In this document: positions 53,907 through 61,357 of the stretch, in pieces
Layout of the letters: every line of letters starts with the position of its first letter
How positions within the stretch are numbered: the stretch's first letter is position 1
Program-made: the position numbers and the translations under genes
Source of the DNA: an uncultured Lachnospiraceae bacterium
GTDB lineage: Bacteria; Bacillota; Clostridia; Lachnospirales; Lachnospiraceae
Assembly (NCBI GenBank): GCA_947246015.1
Contig: CAMXQE010000014.1
Coordinates: forward strand, 1-64,000
Direction of reading: 5' to 3'
DNA length: 64,000 bases
The notes under the pieces: model-generated
The model's input: the letters and a program-made list of their open reading frames with translations, nothing else
Database searches by the model: none
What the model was told of the DNA's origin: nothing

Positions 53907-54296
53907 TTATGTTTTATCGTACATGCCGCTCAGCCTGCGAAGATTGTTCTGATACAATCTTACTCCATGCCTTGCTTTCGCATAGCGATAACTATACACG
54001 GCATACGAGATTATGCAATAAATCCCTGTCGCAAGTAAATATTTTTTCAGGACAGACTTCGCAAATTCCAGCAAATCCATCTTATAAATATCCATCATGA
54101 AGATTTCAAAATCATAAAATATATACATGCCAAATATGATTCCAAATGCTACGGTCCCGTAGATTAACGACTTCAGCACCTGAAACCACACATAATCCCC
54201 CCGGAAGTAACTCATAATCAATCGGTTCTTCCTTCCTTCGTTTTCCTCATAAGATGCCATCTTGGTCATCAAAATGACTCGTTCCTTGTTTAACAT
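53907..54296 (-). CDS. Small membrane protein, unknown
   Basis: This 129-residue protein has two clear membrane spans (VLKSLIYGTVAFGIIFGMYIFY and LLATGIYCIISYAVYSY) and a basic C-terminus (RYAKARHGVRLYQNNLRRLSG). No family was recognised. GGTAGGAGATAGGT precedes the ATG, and the gene lies 9 bp after the yvyF-like gene, so the two are coupled. It is apparently conserved in this type of operon, but no role can be read from the sequence. Confidence 0.65.
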   Translation of the reverse strand: MLNKERVILMTKMASYEENEGRKNRLIMSYFRGDYVWFQVLKSLIYGTVAFGIIFGMYIFYDFEIFMMDIYKMDLLEFAKSVLKKYLLATGIYCIISYAVYSYRYAKARHGVRLYQNNLRRLSGMYDKT

Positions 54297-54305
54297 ACCT
54301 ATCTC

Positions 54306-54716
54306 CTACCGGTCCAGATAATGCATCTTCGGCTTTTCCTTCGTATCGTTTTTCTTTAGTACATCCTTCGGTTTTTCCTTTTTATATGTGTTCCCCAGTG
54401 TCTGCACCATATTGTTCTTGCACTTATCACAGAACCGTCCGGAGCGGATAGGTGCACCGCAGGATTCACAATTCAGCAGTACGGCAGAATCCTCCGAAAA
54501 CTGCAGACGCTCTTCCCTCAGCCACTGCTTTATCTGCTTGGTTTCCACGTCACATTCTTCAGACACCTCGGCAATACCGCATCCCGGATGCTCATAGACA
54601 TATTTCTTTACTTCCTGAAATTTTTCCTCTAAACCTTCTCTGCAATGCTGACAGATAATCGGTCCCATGGCATAATTAAAAAGTCTTCCGCATTTTCTGC
54701 AATTCCTAACGTCCAT
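54306..54716 (-). CDS. yvyF: YvyF-like flagellar operon protein
   Basis: This 136-residue protein matches the TIGR03826 flagellar-operon family (B. subtilis YvyF). It has an N-terminal zinc-ribbon pair (CRKCGRLF and CQHCREGL, residues about 5-25), a helical middle with IKQWLREERLQF, and a second pair (CESCGAPI and CDKCKNN). In B. subtilis yvyF follows comFC and precedes flgM; here comFC lies directly before it and two membrane proteins follow instead. ATG 54716 has AGGAGGG eight bases upstream. Confidence 0.82.
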   Translation of the reverse strand: MDVRNCRKCGRLFNYAMGPIICQHCREGLEEKFQEVKKYVYEHPGCGIAEVSEECDVETKQIKQWLREERLQFSEDSAVLLNCESCGAPIRSGRFCDKCKNNMVQTLGNTYKKEKPKDVLKKNDTKEKPKMHYLDR

Positions 54717-54731
54717 ATACAATCCCTCCTG

Positions 54732-55463
54732 TTATAACCCGTTGCCTATTGCCAGTGCTGCAAAATATACTTTGCTTATTCCCGCAGTATGCAATGTAGT
54801 TGTCATAGCGTCAATTGTACTTCCTGTTGTGTAAATGTCATCAATAATTACAATCGTATCTAATTTTACATCATTTCTAAGGATTTTAAAAGCCTTTTTC
54901 AAATTATTTTGTCTTTGTTTCTCATCTAATTCTTTTTGGGGCACAGTTTTCCTCCGTCTCGCTATAATATCATTCCGGACTGGTATGCCTGTCTGCCTGC
55001 TTATCACCTCTGCCAGCAGCTGCGCCTGATTATATCCCCGCTTCCTTTTCCTGGAAGGATGGATGGGAACCGGAATCAATGCCTGGACACGCCAGTACTT
55101 CATCCTCGCCCCCAGGACAGAAGCCATGCAGCTCCCGAAAAACATGGCATATTCCTGCCTCCCGCCATACTTGAAGCGATAGATGGAAGAAGCCACGGAA
55201 CTATATTCAAACACTGCGGCCCCCTGCACATATAAATGCTTTTTCCTCCCGCAGTCCTGACAATATTCCTCCTCCTCCGCTAACCCCTTTCCGCACTTCA
55301 TACAGGCTGGAGACTGAATAAACCTGACTTTTTCCAAACATGACGGACAAATGAATTCTTTACGGAATCTTAATGCTCTGTCACATACCGGACACCTTCT
55401 CGGAAAAAGTACGTCCCATAGCCATTCTATGCAGGTTTCTGTTATTTTTTCCCTCTGCTTCAT
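54732..55463 (-). CDS. comFC: ComFC-family phosphoribosyltransferase-like protein
   Basis: This 243-residue protein is of the ComFC/GntX family linked to DNA uptake in competent Firmicutes. It has N-terminal zinc-finger cysteines (CPVC, CPSC, CMKCG, CQDCG) and a C-terminal phosphoribosyltransferase fold with the PRPP loop TIVIIDDIYTTGSTIDA. The ATG at 55463 is chosen because GGAGAAGAGA precedes it; an earlier start at 55505 has no site. No comFA helicase is next to it; recD2 stands in that place. Confidence 0.88.
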   Translation of the reverse strand: MKQREKITETCIEWLWDVLFPRRCPVCDRALRFRKEFICPSCLEKVRFIQSPACMKCGKGLAEEEEYCQDCGRKKHLYVQGAAVFEYSSVASSIYRFKYGGRQEYAMFFGSCMASVLGARMKYWRVQALIPVPIHPSRKRKRGYNQAQLLAEVISRQTGIPVRNDIIARRRKTVPQKELDEKQRQNNLKKAFKILRNDVKLDTIVIIDDIYTTGSTIDAMTTTLHTAGISKVYFAALAIGNGL

Positions 55464-55528
55464 TCTCTTCTCCGTGATGTTTCTCCGGGCAGGATTCTGC
55501 ATCACTGATTCATCATTGCTCTTTTTTA

Positions 55529-57781
55529 TTATGCATTTTTATTATCCATTTCCATTATCCGGTCGCACAGGCCTGTGTACCGTCTGTTCTGCTGCTCATT
55601 GGCTATCATGCTGCTCACCGACTGCCTGCTCCCCAATATCGTCACACAGTACTTTGCCCGCGTTACTCCCGTATATAACAGGTTCCTGTTAAAAAGCATC
55701 TTTGGACCCGATAGCAGCGGCATGATGACTGCCGGATATTCACTTCCCTGAGATTTATGAATCGTCACCGCATAAGCAAGTTCTATTTCGTCCAATTGGT
55801 GAAACGGATAAGTCACGCGCCGGTGCTCATCAAACTCTACTATCATCTCCTGTGAAAATTCATTAATCTCCTTTACAATCCCCATATCACCGTTAAATAT
55901 CCCCATTCCCTTATCAATGGGTATCCCGTACCTGCTTACCACCTCCCATTCCGCCTGATAATTATTCTTAATCTGCATAACCTTATCCCCTTCACGGAAA
56001 ACACCGTCTCCATAAGGATGTTCCTTTTTCATCTCATCCGGCGGATTCAGATACTCCTGCAGGATACCGTTCAGCGTCTCCACACCCAGATTTCCTTTTC
56101 TCATCGGTGTCAGGACCTGGATATCATAGCTTTCTGCATTTACATAAGGCGGCAGCTTTTCACGCATTAATTGTATCATATGCTTATAAATGACGTTGAC
56201 ATCCTTTCTTTCCAGAAAAAAGAAATCCTTGCTCTTATTGTCCAGCGCAATCTGCTCTCCCTTATTAATCCGATGCGCATTTACGACAATATCGCTCTGT
56301 TCCGCCTGCCGGAAAATCCGCTGAAGCATGACCACCGGAAAACATCCGCTGTCTATCATATCTTTTAGAATCTGCCCCGGTCCTACAGAGGGAAGCTGGT
56401 TGATATCTCCTGCCATAATCAGCCGGGTTCCCGGCACAACCGCTTTTAACAGGGACTGGAACAGGTGAATGTCCACCATAGACATCTCATCAATAATGAT
56501 AACGTCGGCCTCCAGCGGATTTTCTTCATTTTTTTCAAATTTTGCAGTTCGGTTTTCCTCTGCAATCGCCCCGTTCAATTCCAGCAGGCGGTGGATGGTC
56601 CGCGCTTCATAGCCGGTCGCCTCCGTCATACGCTTTGCCGCCCGACCCGTAGGCGCTGCAAGGAAGATATCCATTCCCTCTTCCGCAAAATACCGGATTA
56701 TCGTATTGATTGTCGTGGTTTTTCCGGTTCCCGGCCCCCCTGTAAGAATCAGCAGACCATTCCTTACACTCTCCAAAACCGCCTTTTTCTGCAATTCATC
56801 CAGTTGGATTCCCTGTGTTTCTTCCAGCTTCTGTATCTTGTCGGCAAGGTTCCTCTCTTCAGACAAAGTTTCTCCTTCATGCAGGGGAAGGTTCAGATCA
56901 TGCAGCATTTTCGCACAATTCAGCTCCTCGTAATAATAAGAAGCAGCATACACCCGTTTTTCACTATCCGGTTCACTCTGCACCAGTTTAATGACTACTT
57001 TCCTTTCCATAGCGAGATTGGAAACCTGCGGTTCAATCGCTTCCTCCCCTACCTCCAGCAGCTTTGCGCACCGTCCCAGCAATATATGTTCGGGCAGATA
57101 AACATGCCCTTCCGAAGAAGCCTGCAGCAATGTATACAAAATCCCGCTGCGGATGCGGTAATCCGAATCCACATGTATCCCTGCCCTTCTGGCTATTTCA
57201 TCCGCCGTCCTGAAGCCTATGCCCCCTATATCCTCCGCCAGCCGGTAAGGATTTTCCTTCATCACCCCATAGATTCCGGTACCATAGGTATTATATATCT
57301 TTACTGCCAAAGCCCCCGATATTCCGTATTTCTGTAAAAACAGCATAGCTGCCCGGGCATCCTTCTTTTCTTCCATCTGAACCGCGATTTCCCTCGCTTT
57401 TCTTTCGCTGATTCCCTTTATTTCTGCCAGACGTTCCGGCTCTTCCTCGATAATACGGAACGTATCCTCCCCAAACTTTTTAATGATTCTCGCCGCCAGC
57501 GCTTCTCCCACGCCTTTTATCGCTCCCGAACCCAGATAGCGTTCCATACTTACAACATCATCCGGTTCTACAATCCGGTAATCTTCTGCCTTCAACTGTG
57601 TGCCGTACACCGGATGCTCCACATAATTCCCGCTGATTTCCAGCGTTTCCCCCTCATCCAGCGTCCGGAAACTGCCAACACATACAATCTCGCTTCCGCC
57701 GCTCACCAGTTCCAGCACCGTATATCCATTATTTGTATTGCGGTAAATTATATGTCCCACATATCCTTTAATCTGTTCCAT
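55529..57781 (-). CDS. recD2: RecD2-type ATP-dependent DNA helicase
   Basis: This 750-residue 5'-3' helicase belongs to the RecD2/TraA-like SF1 class that works without RecBC. It has the N-terminal domain with helix-hairpin-helix type repeats (GSGAIKGVGEALAARI and EIKGISERKAREIAVQ). Helicase motif I is LTGGPGTGKTTTIN, motif II VIIIDEMSMVDI, and the C-terminal motifs include VTIHKSQGSEYPAVIMPL and LYTGVTRAKY. The start MEQIKGYVGHII at 57781 is preceded by GGAAGGAATGGGA; the longer frame to 57844 is rejected. It begins the transcript that runs to comFC and beyond. Confidence 0.92.
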   Translation of the reverse strand: MEQIKGYVGHIIYRNTNNGYTVLELVSGGSEIVCVGSFRTLDEGETLEISGNYVEHPVYGTQLKAEDYRIVEPDDVVSMERYLGSGAIKGVGEALAARIIKKFGEDTFRIIEEEPERLAEIKGISERKAREIAVQMEEKKDARAAMLFLQKYGISGALAVKIYNTYGTGIYGVMKENPYRLAEDIGGIGFRTADEIARRAGIHVDSDYRIRSGILYTLLQASSEGHVYLPEHILLGRCAKLLEVGEEAIEPQVSNLAMERKVVIKLVQSEPDSEKRVYAASYYYEELNCAKMLHDLNLPLHEGETLSEERNLADKIQKLEETQGIQLDELQKKAVLESVRNGLLILTGGPGTGKTTTINTIIRYFAEEGMDIFLAAPTGRAAKRMTEATGYEARTIHRLLELNGAIAEENRTAKFEKNEENPLEADVIIIDEMSMVDIHLFQSLLKAVVPGTRLIMAGDINQLPSVGPGQILKDMIDSGCFPVVMLQRIFRQAEQSDIVVNAHRINKGEQIALDNKSKDFFFLERKDVNVIYKHMIQLMREKLPPYVNAESYDIQVLTPMRKGNLGVETLNGILQEYLNPPDEMKKEHPYGDGVFREGDKVMQIKNNYQAEWEVVSRYGIPIDKGMGIFNGDMGIVKEINEFSQEMIVEFDEHRRVTYPFHQLDEIELAYAVTIHKSQGSEYPAVIMPLLSGPKMLFNRNLLYTGVTRAKYCVTILGSRQSVSSMIANEQQNRRYTGLCDRIMEMDNKNA

Positions 57782-57877
57782 TCCCATTCCTTCCATATCC
57801 CATGCCGGACAACAGAACGCGCATCCATGAGCCGCCCTTATCAATCAATCATGGAAGAATATCTTCCCTGCCAGCCG

Positions 57878-57918
57878 CGCGGGGCACACGCTGCTTTTGC
57901 GCCCCTGTGCATTAACAC
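57878..57918. repeat. Post-terminator palindromic repeat, copy C
   Basis: GGGGC (57881-57885) and GCCCC (57901-57905) pair around CTGCTTTT, followed by TGTGCATTA as in copy B. On the minus strand it follows the terminator after flgJ. It is the most diverged of the three copies. Confidence 0.45.
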
Positions 57919-57946
57919 AAACAGGCTGCCTGTGTAAGCAGCCTGT
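57918..57946 (-). terminator. Terminator of the mbl-flagellar operon
   Basis: ACAGGCTGC (57921-57929) pairs perfectly with GCAGCCTGT (57938-57946) over an 8-nt loop; on the minus strand TTTGTGTT follows. Confidence 0.75.
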
Positions 57947-57993
57947 ATATGCAATATGATTCCACACTGAAAATCTGAGAACCTGTCTATTGT

Positions 57994-58344
57994 CTATTCC
58001 ATATTATAATTACGTTTCATCTGTTCAAAAAGCATCTGCGCCAATCCCAATCCCTGTGTTTCCGTTGTAGTGGAAGCCAGTTCCTGTATAGTACTATCCT
58101 TAAAGAAATCTACAAGAGAATCGTTCGGATTCGTTTCCCCATCCTTAAAGACATCCACCGTCTTCTGCATCTCTTTAAAAATCTGTTCTACAAAATAAGC
58201 CTCAAACTCTTTACAGGCATCCAAAAGCTGCTCATCCGAAGACTTGCTGTAATCTTTTGTCTTAATACGGCTATCCAGCTTGGAAGCAGCCTGTGACGCA
58301 ATATAACTCGTATATCCTGATGAAACTCCGCCGCCTATATTCAT
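57994..58344 (-). CDS. flgJ: Flagellar rod-binding protein (FlgJ N-domain type)
   Basis: This 116-residue protein matches the rod-binding domain of FlgJ: DEQLLDACKEFEAYFVEQIFKEMQKTV (about residues 38-65) and ELASTTTETQGLGLAQMLFEQMKRN at the end. It lacks the muramidase domain of the proteobacterial FlgJ, as usual in Firmicutes. It probably helps assemble the rod through the cell wall. GGATAGGAGTACAT precedes the ATG. It follows flhP by 32 bp in the same operon. Confidence 0.85.
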   Translation of the reverse strand: MNIGGGVSSGYTSYIASQAASKLDSRIKTKDYSKSSDEQLLDACKEFEAYFVEQIFKEMQKTVDVFKDGETNPNDSLVDFFKDSTIQELASTTTETQGLGLAQMLFEQMKRNYNME

Positions 58345-58376
58345 ATATGTACTCCTATCCGGCTATCAAGCCCATA

Positions 58377-59195
58377 CTAACGCTTCAGATTATTTGCCTG
58401 CTGAAGCATCTCATCCGATGTGGTGATTGCTTTTGAATTCATCTCATAAGCACGCTGTGCCACAATCAGGTTTACCATCTCATCCGCTACCTGTACATTG
58501 GAACCTTCCAAATAGCCCTGAACCACTTTACTTCTGACCAGGTTTGCATTCGTTGCCTCGTTAAGTGCGATTCCGCTCGCCCCGGTCGGTGCAAAAAGCG
58601 TATCTCCCTGTCTCTCCAGTCCTGCCGGATTACGGAACTGGAAAGTACCGATTGCAATTCCCATCGATACAGGATTGTTATTTTCATCCGGATAGTTCAA
58701 AGTACCATCAGCACTGATGGTTATCCGATTCGCCATAAACGTACCTGCAAGGCTGATATTTCTTCCGTTTGTATCCAAAACCGGAAGTCCGTCCGTAGTT
58801 GTCAGCATGATACCGCCTGTCGGTGACATTGCCCATGTAAAATCACCGTTCCTCGTATAATTTGTTTCACCGTTTGCATTGCGTACTGCAAAGAATCCGT
58901 CTCCCTCAATGGCAAATGCTGTATCGCTTTCGGAGGCAAGCAGGCTTCCCTGTTTAAAAATCTGATTAAGCGCCGCAGTCCTTACACCCAGACCCACCTG
59001 TGAAGTAACCGGCTTCGGATCCCCGTTCGCCGTAGTCGTTGCTGTCTGGAGCGTCTGATAAAGCAGGCTCTTAAACTCTGCAACCTGTGCTTTATAACCA
59101 ACCGTATTTACATTTGCAAGGTTATTCGCAATTGTATCTACATTTGTCTGCTGTGCATTCATACCTGTCGCTGCGGACCATAAACTTCTAACCAT
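58377..59195 (-). CDS. flhP: Flagellar basal-body rod protein, FlgG/FlhP type
   Basis: This 272-residue protein is a rod/hook family protein. The N-terminal signature is LWSAATGMNAQQTNVDTIANNLANVNTVGYK (about residues 4-34), and the C-terminal one is VRSKVVQGYLEGSNVQVADEMVNLIVAQRAYEMNSKAI. It forms part of the distal rod of the flagellum, in the wall. It is the second of two paralogues in tandem (see 59208), matching flhO-flhP after mbl in B. subtilis. GAGGGATAAAAG precedes the ATG. Confidence 0.92.
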   Translation of the reverse strand: MVRSLWSAATGMNAQQTNVDTIANNLANVNTVGYKAQVAEFKSLLYQTLQTATTTANGDPKPVTSQVGLGVRTAALNQIFKQGSLLASESDTAFAIEGDGFFAVRNANGETNYTRNGDFTWAMSPTGGIMLTTTDGLPVLDTNGRNISLAGTFMANRITISADGTLNYPDENNNPVSMGIAIGTFQFRNPAGLERQGDTLFAPTGASGIALNEATNANLVRSKVVQGYLEGSNVQVADEMVNLIVAQRAYEMNSKAITTSDEMLQQANNLKR

Positions 59196-59207
59196 CTTTT
59201 ATCCCTC

Positions 59208-59993
59208 CTATAACTTGCCTAATTGATTAACAGCTATATCCAAAGTGCTGTCATATGTCTGGATTACTTTCTGATTGGTCTCATATGCCCTTGAAATATT
59301 AATCATATTAACCATTTCAGTTACTACCGATATATTGGAACCCTCTAAATAGCCCTGATATACTTTCGCATCCTCCGCATCTACTGCGGTTGCGCCTTCT
59401 ACAGCCTGATAAAGGTTCTCACCGAATTTCTCCAAATAATTATAATCCTCAAAATCCCGAACCCGGATTGTAGCTACCGGAGTATTATCATCACCCTGCA
59501 TAATATTCCCGCTGGTATCCACCCTGAAATCCAGCAACGGATCCAGCCGGATATTCCTGTTATCCGTACCCACTACGTAGTCACCGTCCTGCGTAAGCAG
59601 ATATCCCTGCATATTCATTGTAAAGCTTCCGTCACGCGTATACTTTCTGGAAGTTTCTCCCGCCTTATTCGTATAAGATATTTCAAAGAATCCCGGTCCG
59701 GATATTGCCAGGTCGAACGCACTGTCCGATTCCCTCATCGGCCCTTCGGAATAATCCGTATATCCTTCTCCTATCTTTACACCAAAATTATTCTTTCCCA
59801 ACGGTTTCGCAATTCCGCGTCCTTCCGACAAATCCTTGATTTTATATGTCAGCACATCATTAAAAGCCTGACTGGTTGCTCCTTCTTTCTTATAACCGTT
59901 CGTAGTCGCATTAGCCAGATTATTTGTCATCACATCCATTCGGTACTGTTCATTGAGCATACCTGTATAAGCAGTATATAACCCTTTTAACAT
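59208..59993 (-). CDS. flhO: Flagellar basal-body rod protein, FlgF/FlhO type
   Basis: This 261-residue rod protein has the family N-terminus LYTAYTGMLNEQYRMDVMTNNLANATTNGYKKEG and the C-terminus YQGYLEGSNISVVTEMVNMINISRAYETNQKVIQTYD. It is a paralogue of the adjacent FlhP and would form the proximal part of the rod. GAGGAACATT precedes the ATG. It lies 78 bp after mbl and 12 bp before flhP. Confidence 0.92.
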   Translation of the reverse strand: MLKGLYTAYTGMLNEQYRMDVMTNNLANATTNGYKKEGATSQAFNDVLTYKIKDLSEGRGIAKPLGKNNFGVKIGEGYTDYSEGPMRESDSAFDLAISGPGFFEISYTNKAGETSRKYTRDGSFTMNMQGYLLTQDGDYVVGTDNRNIRLDPLLDFRVDTSGNIMQGDDNTPVATIRVRDFEDYNYLEKFGENLYQAVEGATAVDAEDAKVYQGYLEGSNISVVTEMVNMINISRAYETNQKVIQTYDSTLDIAVNQLGKL

Positions 59994-60071
59994 AATGTTC
60001 CTCCTCTTTAGCCGTTTCTTTCATTTTCTGCTGCCTTTCACTCCTCATCCGGCAGCACACCCCACACTATT

Positions 60072-61064
60072 TCACTCTTCTTTAAATCCGCCAAGGAATT
60101 CCACATACTTTCCGGTTCCGATGGCAACTGCGGTCATCGGGTCCTCCGCAGTCATTGTATTGATTCCCGTCTTGGACTCAATCAAATCCTCTAACCCGCG
60201 CAACAGGCTGCCGCCCCCGGTAAGCACAATCCCCCTGTCGGCAATATCAGCTGCAAGTTCGGGCGGTGTCTTCTCCAAAACTCCGTGAATGGTTTCTACA
60301 ATCTGAGCCGTAGTTTCCCGAAGCGCTTCTTCCATCTCTTCCGAAGATACCTTTACGGTTCTTGGCAGCCCCGTTACAAGATTACGCCCCCTTACATCCA
60401 TGTAATCCACCTCGGTACGTTTATACGCGGAACCGATTTTTATCTTCAAATCCTCTGCCGTTCTTTCACCAATCAGCAGATTATGTTTTTTTCTCATGTA
60501 ACGTACAATGGCTTCATCGAAATCATCGCCGGCAATCTTAACCGATGCGCTGACTACCCTTCCGCCTAAAGAAATAACTGCAATATCGGAGGTGCCTCCC
60601 CCGATGTCTACAATCATATTGCCGCAGGGCTTCCAAATATCAATTCCTGCTCCTATTGCCGCCGCTATGGGCTCTTCAATAATGAAAACATCCCTTGCAC
60701 CGGCCATAATTGTTGCATCTTCAACCGCTTTCTTTTCTACTTCCGTTACTCCGCTTGGTACACATACTGCGATTCTGGGCTTACGGAACGTCTTCTTGCC
60801 GAGCGCTTTCTGGATAAAATGTTTCATCATTTTCTCTGTCACACGGTAATCGGAAATTACCCCCTGCCGCAGCGGCCTGACTGCCACGATATTACCCGGC
60901 GTCCTTCCGAGCATAAGCCTTGCTTCTTCGCCGATTGCCTTAATTTTATCTGTATCCCTGTCAAAAGCTACTACTGAAGGTTCCTTTAAAACAACACCCT
61001 TGCCTCTTATATATACTAAAATACTTGCTGTCCCCAAATCAATTCCTATATCCGTATACTGCAT
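60072..61064 (-). CDS. mbl: MreB/Mbl cell-shape actin
   Basis: This 330-residue actin homologue guides cell-wall synthesis along the side wall. The ATP-binding motifs are present: phosphate 1 TDIGIDLGTASILVY at the start, phosphate 2 NMIVDIGGGTSDIAVIS near 155-170, and the adenosine motif GIVLTGGGSLLRGLEDLI near 280-300. The gene order mbl-flhO-flhP is that of B. subtilis, which favours the name mbl over mreB; no mreCD genes adjoin. The ATG at 61064 has AAAGGGG upstream; the longer frame to 61088 is rejected. Confidence 0.92.
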   Translation of the reverse strand: MQYTDIGIDLGTASILVYIRGKGVVLKEPSVVAFDRDTDKIKAIGEEARLMLGRTPGNIVAVRPLRQGVISDYRVTEKMMKHFIQKALGKKTFRKPRIAVCVPSGVTEVEKKAVEDATIMAGARDVFIIEEPIAAAIGAGIDIWKPCGNMIVDIGGGTSDIAVISLGGRVVSASVKIAGDDFDEAIVRYMRKKHNLLIGERTAEDLKIKIGSAYKRTEVDYMDVRGRNLVTGLPRTVKVSSEEMEEALRETTAQIVETIHGVLEKTPPELAADIADRGIVLTGGGSLLRGLEDLIESKTGINTMTAEDPMTAVAIGTGKYVEFLGGFKEE

Positions 61065-61151
61065 ATATGAACCCCTTTCTATGGTCAATGCTCATTCATC
61101 AATCTATCTTAAATGTTTTCCAATTGGTCGGTAAACTAAACATACAAGGTC

Positions 61152-61179
61152 ATTATAACCCAAAGTACGTTATTTTCAA
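61152..61179 (-). promoter_or_regulatory. Promoter of mbl
   Basis: On the minus strand: TTGAAA (61174-61179), 16-bp spacer, perfect TATAAT (61152-61157), about 88 nt before the mbl ATG. The rest of 61180-61310 is AT-rich with no gene seen. Confidence 0.7.
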
Positions 61180-61310
61180 AGGGGTTTTAATAAATTTTTA
61201 AAATATTAATTTTTTTGGAAACCTGCTTTTCTCTTTTTGTATATTATTTATATATTATCGGTTGATTTGACAGATAACTTTAGAGGACGGAAAATATTTA
61301 CTATTAAGTA

Positions 61311-61344
61311 ATCAGCCGGATTCCTTTTCAGATTTCCGGCTGAT
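61311..61344 (-). terminator. Likely terminator of uvrA
   Basis: ATCAGCCGGA (61311-61320) pairs perfectly with TCCGGCTGAT (61335-61344). It begins 14 bp past the uvrA stop. The following T-run is weak, so termination may be partial. Confidence 0.55.
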
Positions 61345-61357
61345 TCTTAAACAATAT

